Notes: generated from the letters alone by a model not told the origin. A DNA stretch of 64,000 bases from Chloroflexota bacterium (GCA_016838895.1 JAEKNU010000010.1:1-64000), one strand, 5' to 3'. Counted from the stretch's first letter, positions 9,328-18,330 are shown. Translations and numbers: made by a program.

Positions 9328-10425
9328 ATGAAATCATACCCAATACCCATGGTTCCCGGACCTGTCCAACAACCCCCGGAAGTATTAAAAGCATTGAAGA
9401 CATGTTACGGGTCTCCGGATATGGAAACAGATTTTTTGGAACTATATAATCAAACAGAAAAATATCTGCAAGAAATCTATGGGACAAAGAATCAAATTGC
9501 CATTTTAAGTGGAGAAGGCATGCTTGTTCTTTGGGCAGCAATAAAAAATTGCCTGCTGCCTGGCGATAAGGTTATAGCCATTTCGACTGGATTATTTGGC
9601 TATGGACTGGGTAAAATGGCGCAAGCTATTGGTGCAGATGTCCGCTTTATTGAATTTCCTTTTAATGAAACCGTTCATGATTACGAACGAATCGAACAGG
9701 TGATCAGCGATTTCAATCCAAAAATGATTACCTTGGTTCATTGTGAGACACCCTCAGGCACCTTGAATCCGATAAAGAAGATAGGCGAATTGAAACAGAA
9801 ATTTGACGTTCCACTGCTGATCGTGGATAGTGTAGCCAGTGCGGGTGGCGCAGAACTAAAAACAGATGACTGGCATATTGATATGGCCTTAGGTGGCTCA
9901 CAAAAATGTATGTCGGCACCTGCCAGTTTATCATTTACCTCAATCAGTCCAGCCGCCTGGGATATTATCAATCAGGTAAATTATATTGGTTATGATTCTT
10001 TGAAAGGATTCAAAGATGCTCAGGAAAATTTCTACTTTCCGTACACACCTAACTGGCACGGCATTGCAGCATTAAATGCCGGTGCAAAACGAATCATTGC
10101 TGAAGGTTTAGAAAACGCTTTTGAACGTCACAAAAAAGTAGCAGCGTATACGCGTGAACGTCTGATCCAAATGGGATTAACATTGTTCCCCGCAGTAGAA
10201 GCCATCCAAAGTCCAACAGTAACCGCGGTAAAAGTACCAGATCATATTGAGTGGCAAAAATTGGACAAAGCATTTCGCAAACATGGTCTGGTGGTTGGTG
10301 GTAATTATGGGCAATTGGCCGGAAAAGTATTCCGTTTAGGGCATATGGGTTTTCAGGCTGATAAGAAACTGGTCAAAAAAGCCCTTGATATCATCGAAAA
10401 TGTAATGAGAAAATATCGTAATTGA
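9328..10425 (+). CDS. Class V PLP-dependent aminotransferase (serine/alanine-glyoxylate type)
   Basis: A 365-residue fold-type I PLP enzyme of the serine-pyruvate / alanine-glyoxylate / (S)-ureidoglycine aminotransferase group. The start PMVPGPVQQPPEVL is typical. The Asp that binds the PLP ring nitrogen lies in LIVDSVASAGG and the Schiff-base Lys in GGSQKCM. The C-terminal small domain is complete. A strong GGAGG precedes the ATG. It is a single gene, so the amino donor (serine, alanine, ureidoglycine or an aminophosphonate) cannot be fixed from context. Confidence 0.85.
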   Translation: MKSYPIPMVPGPVQQPPEVLKALKTCYGSPDMETDFLELYNQTEKYLQEIYGTKNQIAILSGEGMLVLWAAIKNCLLPGDKVIAISTGLFGYGLGKMAQAIGADVRFIEFPFNETVHDYERIEQVISDFNPKMITLVHCETPSGTLNPIKKIGELKQKFDVPLLIVDSVASAGGAELKTDDWHIDMALGGSQKCMSAPASLSFTSISPAAWDIINQVNYIGYDSLKGFKDAQENFYFPYTPNWHGIAALNAGAKRIIAEGLENAFERHKKVAAYTRERLIQMGLTLFPAVEAIQSPTVTAVKVPDHIEWQKLDKAFRKHGLVVGGNYGQLAGKVFRLGHMGFQADKKLVKKALDIIENVMRKYRN

Positions 10426-10521
10426 TATCCGTCCAGCGCTTATTTGCGTTATAAGATAGTTCTTAATAATTATGATATAATCTCTCGTAATTGTTTAGCC
10501 TAACAAATATCGGAGTAAAAT

Positions 10522-11049
10522 ATGGCAGAAAAAGAAAACCTGCAGATTGCAGATAACGTTGTTGTTAGCATGGACTACAACTTAACGGTTGATAGCGAAA
10601 TCATTGATACAACAGATCATTCGGAACCTATTCAATTTATTCAAGGACATGGGAATATTATCCCAGGACTTGAAAAAGAGTTGCATGGGCTCAAAATTGG
10701 CGATAACAAAAAAGTAATTGTACAACCAGCCGAAGCCTATGGTGAATTTGACGAAAATGCTTTTACGGATGTTAGTAAAGATCAGTTTCCTGCTGATTTC
10801 GAAATCCGCCCTGGTGGAGAAATTCGTGTTCGCACAGTCAGTGGACAGTTCATTAGTGCAATAATCGAATCCGCAGATGATGAAATGGTCAAACTGAATC
10901 TCAATCACCCTCTTGCAGGAAAAGAATTATTGTTTGATGCAAAAATTGTTAACCTCAGAACGGCAACCGAAGAAGAAATTAGCAATGGTCGCTTGGGTGG
11001 TGGCTGTTCAAGCTGCTCGGGTGGGGATTGCAACTCTGGTTGTTGTTAA
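10522..11049 (+). CDS. slyD: SlyD-like FKBP peptidyl-prolyl isomerase with Cys-rich tail
   Basis: A 175-residue cytosolic FKBP with an inserted IF chaperone domain, as in SlyD. The FKBP part starts VVSMDYNLTV and contains IIPGLEKELHGLKIGD, and the insert is around residues 70-130. SlyD usually ends in a His-rich metal-binding tail. Here the tail is GGGCSSCSGGDCNSGCC, with six cysteines in 17 residues, suggesting binding of a thiophilic metal such as Ni, Zn or Cu. Start: ATG behind CGGAG. A TATAAT at 10476-10481 may be the -10 element. Confidence 0.88.
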   Translation: MAEKENLQIADNVVVSMDYNLTVDSEIIDTTDHSEPIQFIQGHGNIIPGLEKELHGLKIGDNKKVIVQPAEAYGEFDENAFTDVSKDQFPADFEIRPGGEIRVRTVSGQFISAIIESADDEMVKLNLNHPLAGKELLFDAKIVNLRTATEEEISNGRLGGGCSSCSGGDCNSGCC

Positions 11050-11076
11050 ACCAATAAAAAAAAATTTCACTTAAAT

Positions 11077-11110
11077 CAATGAGGAACACCACAATCGGTG
11101 TTCCTCATTG
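11077..11110. terminator. Strong 14-bp hairpin after slyD
   Basis: CAATGAGGAACACC and GGTGTTCCTCATTG pair perfectly around a 6-nt loop. No T run follows on the + strand. On the minus strand, T9 begins about 12 nt beyond the stem. It may be a processing or stabilising hairpin, or a weak shared terminator for slyD and the convergent receiver gene. Confidence 0.6.
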
Positions 11111-11210
11111 TACCAATAACTTTCCAGGAAACCACTTCCACCAATAAATAATTCCTGTCCTTCAATACTCACTTTCACAGGTCACCGCCAGGTCCACCCG
11201 TAAAAAATGA

Positions 11211-11642
11211 CTATTCCAAAATATATGTTGGCTCGTTTTGCATCACGCCAGTTTCACGCTGCATCTGATATGCCTGTGCTTTGAAAATAACTTCAAGCAG
11301 TTCGTTGCCTGAAAAACCTCTCAATAAGACATGATCAGCACCGTTTTGCTGTGAAATTCTACCAATTCGTACTGTATCCACAACCGATAAACAATAAGCA
11401 TTATCATTCGCACGCTTGATCGCTGGTATTAATGAATGTAAACCCTCTTCACCTGAAGCCATGTCTAGCAATACCAAATCTGTTTTCTTATCAATAATCG
11501 TACTTATTGCTTCATTTGGATCCTGAATACGATCAATTTCCTTGATCATTTGCATTCCGGACAACAATGACAGCAACGCATCACTCATCCGATCTGGTCT
11601 TGCATAAACGAGTACCGATAATGGTTTTCCATTTGTATACAT
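11211..11642 (-). CDS. Stand-alone response-regulator receiver domain
   Basis: A 143-residue CheY-like fold with no output domain. The phospho-acceptor Asp is in VLLDMASGEEG, about residue 71. The conserved Lys near the end of the fold is replaced by Arg (HVLLRGFSG), and the acidic pair at the N-terminus is not clear, so phosphorylation is uncertain. The ORF track begins at a TTG at 11663. ATG 11642 behind AAGGA is preferred. No histidine kinase is nearby. Confidence 0.6.
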   Translation of the reverse strand: MYTNGKPLSVLVYARPDRMSDALLSLLSGMQMIKEIDRIQDPNEAISTIIDKKTDLVLLDMASGEEGLHSLIPAIKRANDNAYCLSVVDTVRIGRISQQNGADHVLLRGFSGNELLEVIFKAQAYQMQRETGVMQNEPTYILE

Positions 11643-11745
11643 GTTAATAAATATCCTTACCAATGAAGTAGTTTACATTTCTATTATCACCAAATGATAT
11701 AAATAGAACAAGGTAAGAATCCCCCAATTTAAACAAGCAATTTAC

Positions 11746-11777
11746 GGAAAAAAAATCAGGTAAAATTACCTGATTTT
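11746..11777 (-). terminator. Rho-independent terminator of the dehalogenase-like gene
   Basis: AAAATCAGGTAA (11752-11763) and TTACCTGATTTT (11766-11777) form a perfect 12-bp stem. A T run follows on the minus strand. The gene's stop codon lies in the stem. Confidence 0.88.
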
Positions 11778-13142
11778 ATGTTGTATCGAGCACATCCATT
11801 TGGGCGGCGTTCGCCTGGATGGTTTCTTACCATAAAAGAAATCATCCATATTCAGTGCAAATCGGCGAAATAACCATGATTTCTTAATCCCCCAACGAAT
11901 ACCTTTATGCAGATAATTATCTTTGTGTGCGTATGGACATATTGTCATGCATCGGCCGCAATCTGTACCACATTGCACCCAATACTTAAAACATCTGTCA
12001 GAATCTAATTTCCAACGCAATGCCCCATCAATATCCTGGCGAGCTTCAAAAGAAATTGCCTGAGTCGGACAACCCGATGCGCATTTTCTACAGATATTAC
12101 AGAAATCAATGACAGATGGATCAAGATTGCGATCATCAATTTTTAAAGGAAGATTTGTGGTTACAACACCCAGGCGCACCCGCGGACCTAAATTCGGCGT
12201 TATCAACAAACCCATTCTGCCAATTTCTCCCAATCCGGCATCTCTGGCAATAAGTGGTGCAATGACCCGATAGTTTCCATCAATATGTGCGCGTGCTTCA
12301 TATCCCATTTCCCGGATCGTGGCAGCAATTACAACCGCAATTTTGGCTGCTTCAATATATTCTCGGGCAGATTCTACAACACCCGGTGCCAATGGATTCG
12401 CTCCGATCATCTCATAATCCATCTCAACAGAAAAGACCAAAGCATATTTATGTTCAATTTTTATTTCATCACCGTAAACACCAGTACCACGCCCAATATG
12501 AGAATAATAATGGTAAGGTTTTGTTTTTGCGATGCCGACATGGATGGCCCCCATATACCTGGCCAATGACTTCATGTAGGAAGACAAATCCATGTTGCTC
12601 GTATCAACTTTTGATCCAGCCACCGCGCCATCAACTGTATCACGTAATGCTTCGGTCAGAAAAAATCCGCCTTTGCTGGTGGAAAATAAAATTGGATCAT
12701 AAAATCTGGCTTTTTCATTGAGCAATCCTGGTTCTTTTCTAAATAAATCATCGCGAATTTTAGTTTCTGGTTTAGTTTGATAATAGTCCTCATAGGCCGC
12801 TGACCCAGGTTGTAAACGGGCTCGTGCAAACATGATATCGCGCTCATCCACACGTTTTCCCGGTTTTGCATCCGGCTGAACAATCGTTTTAAATGGCAGG
12901 AAAAATAGAATGACAGATATCAATACGACAGCAAATAATACGTAAGCAAGGATACTCCTGCCTTCAACAGGAAGAAGAAACGCTGTACTAAATAACACGG
13001 CTGAAACAACAGCCAATACAAATGATATGTTAGCAGCACGCATTTCCTTTTCTATCAGGCTTGAAATCCCAAAAACAAAAAAGAAACCTGCAAAAATAAT
13101 ACCTGTGAGTATAAAAAAAACATTTGTCCAATGAAATAGCAT
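11766..13142 (-). CDS. Reductive-dehalogenase-like protein with N-terminal membrane helices
   Basis: A 458-residue protein with about three N-terminal membrane helices (residues 4-27, 37-55, 64-84) joined to a catalytic region of the reductive dehalogenase (RdhA) family, corrinoid and 4Fe-4S enzymes. Family marks are DERDIMFAR near residue 98, the GLGEIGRMGLLITP...RVRLGVV stretch, and two cluster motifs: C-x2-C-x2-C-x3-CP (CNICRKCASGCP) and a second ending CGRCMTICPY. Respiratory RdhA proteins have a Tat signal and a separate anchor RdhB. Neither is here. The track's first Met (13280) runs into the divergent gene, so ATG 13142 is used. Dehalogenation is not proven, and a distant QueG-like reductase is the alternative. 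Confidence 0.75.
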   Translation of the reverse strand: MLFHWTNVFFILTGIIFAGFFFVFGISSLIEKEMRAANISFVLAVVSAVLFSTAFLLPVEGRSILAYVLFAVVLISVILFFLPFKTIVQPDAKPGKRVDERDIMFARARLQPGSAAYEDYYQTKPETKIRDDLFRKEPGLLNEKARFYDPILFSTSKGGFFLTEALRDTVDGAVAGSKVDTSNMDLSSYMKSLARYMGAIHVGIAKTKPYHYYSHIGRGTGVYGDEIKIEHKYALVFSVEMDYEMIGANPLAPGVVESAREYIEAAKIAVVIAATIREMGYEARAHIDGNYRVIAPLIARDAGLGEIGRMGLLITPNLGPRVRLGVVTTNLPLKIDDRNLDPSVIDFCNICRKCASGCPTQAISFEARQDIDGALRWKLDSDRCFKYWVQCGTDCGRCMTICPYAHKDNYLHKGIRWGIKKSWLFRRFALNMDDFFYGKKPSRRTPPKWMCSIQHKIR

Positions 13143-13260
13143 CGTGATACCGATCCAATCAAGGAATAGTTGTAATGTAAGTATATATTGTATCCGAATT
13201 GGTATAGAAACTACCATGAACAATCCATCCACGATACAATACGTTTGTGGAGAAGGTTTA

Positions 13261-14652
13261 ATGAACAAAAAAGTTATCATTATCGGAGGTGGTATAGCAG
13301 GATTAAGTGCAGCCTGTCTGGCTTTGCAGCGCGGATTTCATGTTGAGCTATACGAGCAGAATAATAATTTGGGTGGTGACAGCCATTTTACAACAATTGA
13401 AGGGTTTTCATTCGATATCAATCCCAAATTTTATCCTGCACCTTATCTATTTGATTCACTCATCCGTACAAATGAGAAAAGCAGTATGTTGTCAGAATTA
13501 TTTTCTCAAGCGATACCTACGGCACAGGTGTTGTTTGCGGATGAAAAAATGATGCGTCTGGTCTCCGATGTAGAGGTTTCTGATTTACCCGAATCAATTG
13601 CAACAATTACACCGCTAACCGGGGATGGTGCCTATCACAAATTAGATGGCGTCCTGCAAGAGATTTTGGATCGTTTTTCAGGGAAAAGGTTGCCTATTTG
13701 GCAACAACTATCCAAAAACAGAAAAGGAAATTTGCAACAAATGCTGCTCCCTATGATTGGGGACTTCAGCAGTGATCCTTATTTTCAGCAATGCCTGGTT
13801 GCAATTGCAGCGATATCCGGTATACCTGTACCCAATTTGCAAATCAGGGATCTATTCATGCCTGCATTAGTGCGGCGCTCAGGTCTATCGTTACCTACAC
13901 ATGGCATGAAATCCGTTATAGATGTGCTTGAAACCTATATCAATAATGCCAAAGCAAAAATTTTTACAAGTACTCAGGTAGATGAAATATTGTCACAAAA
14001 CAATAACGTTTGTGGCATACGCCTGGCAGATCAAAGTCAACAATGGGCCGACTATGTACTGAATACATCATCAAGCCTGGCACCTGAGGCATTGCAGGTT
14101 CATTTAGCACAGCCAGCGATGGTATTGCATTTAGGTATCAGTAACAAAGAGTTATTAAAAGATTTCCAACTACAAAACATTCTCATACTAAATAACAATT
14201 TCCGTAAATGGGATACCCAATCAACGATATCACACCGTTGGCTGCCCGATTATATCTACCTGCAACAGCCAACCCTGATTAATCCATCCCTTGCTCCGCA
14301 AAATTGCGGTTTACTTTCTATTCGCTTTTCAATCCCGCAGATAACTCTCGACTACAGAGAAAAAGAAATCATTCGAAATAATCTTTTATCTTTTTTGGAA
14401 CAACATTACATTCCGGATTTAAAGCAAAACATACGAATGGAATCCATTCATATGCTTTCCGATCAATATACACAAGATGACCGAACCAGACAACCTACGA
14501 TACGTAGTGAGATGCAAACTCCCGCATTCTTGTTGCAGAAGAACACGCACATTGCTCATTTACATCAGTATTATGAAAACCGCCGCCCAATTGTGCCTAT
14601 TATTCTATTTGCTACTCAACAATGGATAGAAACCATTGCTGATAAATCCTAG
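13261..14652 (+). CDS. CrtI-like FAD-dependent desaturase/oxidoreductase
   Basis: A 463-residue flavoprotein of the phytoene-desaturase superfamily. The dinucleotide motif is at the N-terminus (VIIIGGGIAGLSAA), followed by LYEQNNNLGGDSH, and GLSLPTHGMKSVIDVLE in the middle fits the CrtI/CrtN fold. It is shorter than typical CrtI (about 490-510) and the C-terminal FAD motif is not clear. Start: ATG 13261 behind GGAGAAGG, not the upstream 13144. It diverges from the dehalogenase-like gene and is followed in the same direction by a UbiA prenyltransferase, consistent with isoprenoid or carotenoid modification. No phytoene synthase is in the window. Confidence 0.7.
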   Translation: MNKKVIIIGGGIAGLSAACLALQRGFHVELYEQNNNLGGDSHFTTIEGFSFDINPKFYPAPYLFDSLIRTNEKSSMLSELFSQAIPTAQVLFADEKMMRLVSDVEVSDLPESIATITPLTGDGAYHKLDGVLQEILDRFSGKRLPIWQQLSKNRKGNLQQMLLPMIGDFSSDPYFQQCLVAIAAISGIPVPNLQIRDLFMPALVRRSGLSLPTHGMKSVIDVLETYINNAKAKIFTSTQVDEILSQNNNVCGIRLADQSQQWADYVLNTSSSLAPEALQVHLAQPAMVLHLGISNKELLKDFQLQNILILNNNFRKWDTQSTISHRWLPDYIYLQQPTLINPSLAPQNCGLLSIRFSIPQITLDYREKEIIRNNLLSFLEQHYIPDLKQNIRMESIHMLSDQYTQDDRTRQPTIRSEMQTPAFLLQKNTHIAHLHQYYENRRPIVPIILFATQQWIETIADKS

Positions 14653-14856
14653 TCAGGCGGATTTTTGAACCAATTGGCCAGTACCATCTAAACGCGGCAT
14701 GCTTTCTATTAATTCCACGATAGCTTCACCCTGGACCTCGGCTACTTCTTGCTGTTGTTTCATCACTGCAGTTGCCAGCTCCAATTGAACGTTTTGTCCA
14801 GTCTGCCAAGCTTCCAATAATGGATTCTGCCCCTGAACCGGATCAATTCCTTCCAT
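14653..14856 (-). CDS. Small YjfB-like putative motility protein
   Basis: A 67-residue, mostly helical protein. The central pattern ATAVMKQQQEVAEVQGEAIVELIESMP resembles the YjfB family (uncharacterised small proteins near motility genes). A good GAGGTG lies 6 nt before the ATG. It sits between two + strand genes, so it has its own promoter. No flagellar genes are in the window, so the family name says little about function. Confidence 0.55.
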   Translation of the reverse strand: MEGIDPVQGQNPLLEAWQTGQNVQLELATAVMKQQQEVAEVQGEAIVELIESMPRLDGTGQLVQKSA

Positions 14857-15019
14857 ATTTCACCTCATACCCAAATATTGTACCAATAGTACATAGTTAC
14901 CTTATCGGCAGAAAACTCAGTGGCATGAATTACTGCCCATTTGTAATACATTTGCCATTTAATGTTTTTGGATGAAGTTTGCTACAATAAAACAGATTAA
15001 TGAAATATGAGGAGTAAGC

Positions 15020-15916
15020 ATGCGTAAAGTACTTGAAAAAATATTTCCAGCATCATGGGTCCCCTATCTGCTCCATTTACGTCCACGCGCCTGGTTCATC
15101 GTGATTGCGCACATGAGTGTGGGATTCATCATTGCCAATGGCTACGATCAGATTTTCATGCACTGGAAACAATGGCTACTGGCGGCGATCACCTGGGGCA
15201 TCTTTGGGAATGGCGGCACATTGGCAATCAATAGTGCTTATGATAAAGACGAGGGAGATATCGGCTATCTGGAAAATCCTCCACCCGTTCCAACTCATCT
15301 GGCTCGTTTCTCATTAATTTTGCTTGGGATCGGTGCTATCCTATCCATTCCGCTTGGATTAACCTATTTTCTGGCATATTTGCTATGCGCAATATTGTCA
15401 ATCCTTTATTCGGTACCACCAATGCGTTTGAAAGCGCGGGCTGGCTTTGACGTGGTGATTAACTGCATCGGATACGGCGGATTAACCTTATTTGCCGGTT
15501 GGGCTGCCGCTGGCCGCAGTATCGAAGCACCCATCATCAATCTGTTCTTTGCTTTTTTCTTTCTCTTTCTGGGCTTTTATCCCCTCACTCAAATCTATCA
15601 AATTGAAGAAGACGTACGCCGTGGAGATCATACCCTGGCGATCGCCTTAGGAAAAAAGCGTGCCTTACAGCTGGCTCTATTAAGCGTGAGCCTGGCGTTT
15701 TTCTTTATTGGATACGAGGTCTTTGCTCACTACCTTAATATTCGTTCGCTTACTCTCCTGATCGCGATCGGCGCATGGGGATTACTGCTTATCCCATGGT
15801 ATCGAAAACATGCCATCTGGAAAATGCTTCAGGAACAAAAAGGATTTTATCAAGCGCTAACTGCCTGGGCTATTACTGATGTTGCTGTAATTATTTCCAT
15901 GACACAACTCGCCTGA
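15020..15916 (+). CDS. UbiA-family prenyltransferase
   Basis: A 298-residue membrane protein with 8-9 helices. The two Asp-rich Mg-prenyl-diphosphate motifs are present: NSAYDKDEGD about residue 74 and YQIEEDVRRGDHT about residue 194. UbiA enzymes attach a prenyl chain to an aromatic ring, a chlorin or, in lycopene elongases, a carotenoid. With a CrtI-like desaturase upstream and a Rieske oxygenase downstream, a carotenoid or chlorin-like substrate is the leading inference. Quinone biosynthesis (UbiA/MenA) is the alternative. AGGAG precedes the ATG. Confidence 0.8.
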   Translation: MRKVLEKIFPASWVPYLLHLRPRAWFIVIAHMSVGFIIANGYDQIFMHWKQWLLAAITWGIFGNGGTLAINSAYDKDEGDIGYLENPPPVPTHLARFSLILLGIGAILSIPLGLTYFLAYLLCAILSILYSVPPMRLKARAGFDVVINCIGYGGLTLFAGWAAAGRSIEAPIINLFFAFFFLFLGFYPLTQIYQIEEDVRRGDHTLAIALGKKRALQLALLSVSLAFFFIGYEVFAHYLNIRSLTLLIAIGAWGLLLIPWYRKHAIWKMLQEQKGFYQALTAWAITDVAVIISMTQLA

Positions 15917-15940
15917 TTAATAAAGTGTTTGCATTGACTA

Positions 15941-15978
15941 AACAGGAACAAATTCTGTACTACTGTTCCTGTTTTTTT
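15941..15978 (+). terminator. Terminator of the UbiA gene, overlapping the Rieske gene end
   Basis: AACAGGAACA (15941-15950) pairs with TGTTCCTGTT (15964-15973), followed by T7. It overlaps the last codons of the convergent Rieske gene. Confidence 0.88.
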
Positions 15979-16928
15979 GCGCGCATTTGCCGATAGGTGA
16001 CAACAGCCCGATCTCCCTGTAAAAGAATGTCTCCATCCTTTAGACTGCTTGCTTTTGGGGTAATATGAGTAACAACACGCTGATCCTGTCCTGCGATAAC
16101 CAAACTGCCAATTTTTCCCCACCAGTTGATGATTTGCTTAACCAATGGCATTTTGTTTATACGTTGATAAAATCGACCATAGAAAATACTATGTTCATTG
16201 TCTATTGGAACAAAAGCTGCCAGAACACGAACATCATCACTGATCCAGTTATGCCATAAATTTGGAAAAAGAAATTGCAAAGCGGGATGCCGATCAGGAG
16301 GTGTTATATCACTGGCCCGTTTTGCAGGCACACCATCATCTAGACGATTCATCACCCACACCTGAATCATATCATCGTCTGCAACAACAATGGGACCATC
16401 CACAACCGTTTTTCCACTACGCCCAATGGTCGTTGCGTGAACAAAGGGCAAATGCATTACATCCAACTGATTCTCAGCCATTCGCGAATAATGAATATCC
16501 CATTGTTGTTGGAAGGAGATATATGAAAAATCATCTGTAATCGCCTCAAAAAAAAGTGGGGGATTTTCTGGCAACGCATCATCATTTGTTAACCAGAGCC
16601 AGATGAATCCAGCTTGTTCATGCACACGATAAGAGATCACATGTAATGCCCGTGGAATTTTTCCATGCCGACCTAATGCAGGAACATACTTGCAAATACC
16701 TAGGCCATCAAATTCCAGTCCATGAAATGCACAGGCGATATGCCCTTCATGAAGCTTCGCTTGTGACAGGGCAGCCCCCATATGCGGACAACGATCCTCC
16801 ATAACATGCACTTTTTGCTCTTCATCCCGCCATGCAATCAGTTTTTTTTCCAAACGCATCACCGATACGATCTTCCCCATTTTTACTTCACTTGATTCCA
16901 ATATCACATACCATTGATTATTAATCAT
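15960..16928 (-). CDS. Rieske non-haem iron oxygenase
   Basis: A 322-residue oxygenase alpha-type subunit. The Rieske [2Fe-2S] motif is CPHMGAA...CAFHGLEF (C-x-H, C-x2-H, about residues 45-68). The mononuclear iron site is NQLDVMHLPFVH (H-x4-H), about residue 150. Such enzymes use O2 and electrons from a reductase to hydroxylate or cleave aromatic, sterol, chlorin or carotenoid substrates. The track ORF (to 17249) is an artefact; ATG 16928 behind GAGGAAG overlaps the photolyase stop by 8 nt, so the pair is translationally coupled. The need for O2 means the host sees oxygen at least part-time. Confidence 0.82.
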   Translation of the reverse strand: MINNQWYVILESSEVKMGKIVSVMRLEKKLIAWRDEEQKVHVMEDRCPHMGAALSQAKLHEGHIACAFHGLEFDGLGICKYVPALGRHGKIPRALHVISYRVHEQAGFIWLWLTNDDALPENPPLFFEAITDDFSYISFQQQWDIHYSRMAENQLDVMHLPFVHATTIGRSGKTVVDGPIVVADDDMIQVWVMNRLDDGVPAKRASDITPPDRHPALQFLFPNLWHNWISDDVRVLAAFVPIDNEHSIFYGRFYQRINKMPLVKQIINWWGKIGSLVIAGQDQRVVTHITPKASSLKDGDILLQGDRAVVTYRQMRAKKQEQ

Positions 16929-18330
16929 CTCGTCTTCCTCTATCTCGTTTGCGGAATAATTCCAAAGCCCTGATTCTTGCAGTCTCATGCATAACAAGTG
17001 GTGCAGGATACGCCTTTCCAATTCGGCAATGGGTATGAATTTGTTCTTGAATATCCATTTTCCATGGCTCATGAATGGAAACTGTTTTAACTTTTGCCAA
17101 CTCAGGCAACCATGAACGAATATAATTTGCCTGAGGATCATACTTTTTACTCTGCGTAATAGGGTTGAAAATTCGAAAGAATGGTGCTGCATCAGTGCCA
17201 ATACCAGCAGCCCACTGCCAATTGCCATGATTTGCTGCCGGGTCACCATCCGCTAAATGCTTCATAAACCATCGTTCGCCGTGATGCCACCATAAAAACA
17301 AATCCTTTACCAAAAAGGACGCCACCACCATGCGCGCCCGGTTCGGCATCCAGCCTGTTTGTCGTAATTGACGCATCGCTGCATCAATCAGCGGATATCC
17401 TGTCATACCATCCTGCCAGGCATTCAATTCTGACCTGGATTCCCGCCATTGCACATTACTGCCGTCTTTATTCGCAAATCTTTCTTCAGAACTCTTATAT
17501 GAATCCATCAAATGATTGAAGAATTCCCGCCAAATCAATTCATTTAACCAGGTTTGATATCCTGAACATTCTTTTGGGTTATTATTCTCTAACAATAAAT
17601 TCTGTACACATTTTACGGTTTTGCGTGGGGAGAGTAATCCGAAACGGAAAAGATGGGAACAATGTGAGGTGTCATCCAAATCAATACGATTTCTTAAATT
17701 TTCATAGTCTTTGATTGCTCCACTAAGAAAACTATCCAAAATATTTTGCGCATTTTTACTTGAAAATGAATCTATTACACCCTTCACAGGAGGAAAAGAA
17801 GGGAAAGGCATTGTAATAGCTGGCGTATTTGGTAAAAACTTGCCAGATAATTGATAAGATACTTCATCAGGCAAATCTAATTTTATCCACGTATTTCGAT
17901 AGGCTGTATATTTGCGATACGGGCTACCGTCAGGCTTACGGACTTGATCAGGATTATAAACAGTCACAGCCTGTATGGTTTTTAAAGGCGCGATTGACAC
18001 CAGCTTCTTTTCATATGTTTTTCCCAGTAACGTCACTTCCTGTTCAGTCACAATCTGAACAATATTCAGTTGGGCTGAAAGCAGATTAAATACATCCTCT
18101 ATAGACGCATACATCGTTAATAATGCACTCCCAATAGCGTGCAATTCTTCATCCAATCCTCTCACTGCCCGTAATAAAAAATCGGTTCGGCGCATGTCCA
18201 CTTTAAATAAATCCGGATCAAAAATGTAAACTGGAAGAACTGGCAGACCACGTTCGAGTGCCGCTTTCAAAACAGGGTTATCATCCAGTCGAATAATACG
18301 TCGAATCCACCAGATCACTACACTCATCAC
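16921..18330 (-). CDS. phr: Cryptochrome/photolyase family DNA photolyase
   Basis: A 469-residue protein of the class I photolyase type that uses blue light and FADH- to split pyrimidine dimers. The N-terminal antenna domain begins WWIRRIIRLDDNPVL, where most relatives have FRRDLRL. The C-terminal FAD domain has WREFFNHLMD, TGWMPNRARMVVASFLVKD, and NHGNWQWAAGIGTDAAPFFR, all strongly conserved. Length is full. It lies upstream of, and overlaps, the Rieske gene. Linkage of phr with carotenoid genes is known in Thermus and Myxococcus as a light-response theme. Confidence 0.92.
   Translation of the reverse strand: MMSVVIWWIRRIIRLDDNPVLKAALERGLPVLPVYIFDPDLFKVDMRRTDFLLRAVRGLDEELHAIGSALLTMYASIEDVFNLLSAQLNIVQIVTEQEVTLLGKTYEKKLVSIAPLKTIQAVTVYNPDQVRKPDGSPYRKYTAYRNTWIKLDLPDEVSYQLSGKFLPNTPAITMPFPSFPPVKGVIDSFSSKNAQNILDSFLSGAIKDYENLRNRIDLDDTSHCSHLFRFGLLSPRKTVKCVQNLLLENNNPKECSGYQTWLNELIWREFFNHLMDSYKSSEERFANKDGSNVQWRESRSELNAWQDGMTGYPLIDAAMRQLRQTGWMPNRARMVVASFLVKDLFLWWHHGERWFMKHLADGDPAANHGNWQWAAGIGTDAAPFFRIFNPITQSKKYDPQANYIRSWLPELAKVKTVSIHEPWKMDIQEQIHTHCRIGKAYPAPLVMHETARIRALELFRKRDRGRRDD

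Noticed and set aside
9257-9541. 94-codon minus-strand ORF
   Set aside because: A shadow of the aminotransferase start, in the wrong direction for its SD.
11766-13280. 504-codon form of the dehalogenase-like ORF
   Set aside because: It would overlap the divergent CrtI-like gene; the membrane helices begin cleanly at ATG 13142.
13144-14652. 502-codon form of the CrtI-like ORF
   Set aside because: The added 39 codons lie in the divergent promoter region; GGAGAAGG and the FAD motif support ATG 13261.
15960-17249. 429-codon form of the Rieske ORF
   Set aside because: The first 107 codons are a shadow of the photolyase gene; the Rieske domain begins at ATG 16928 with a good SD.
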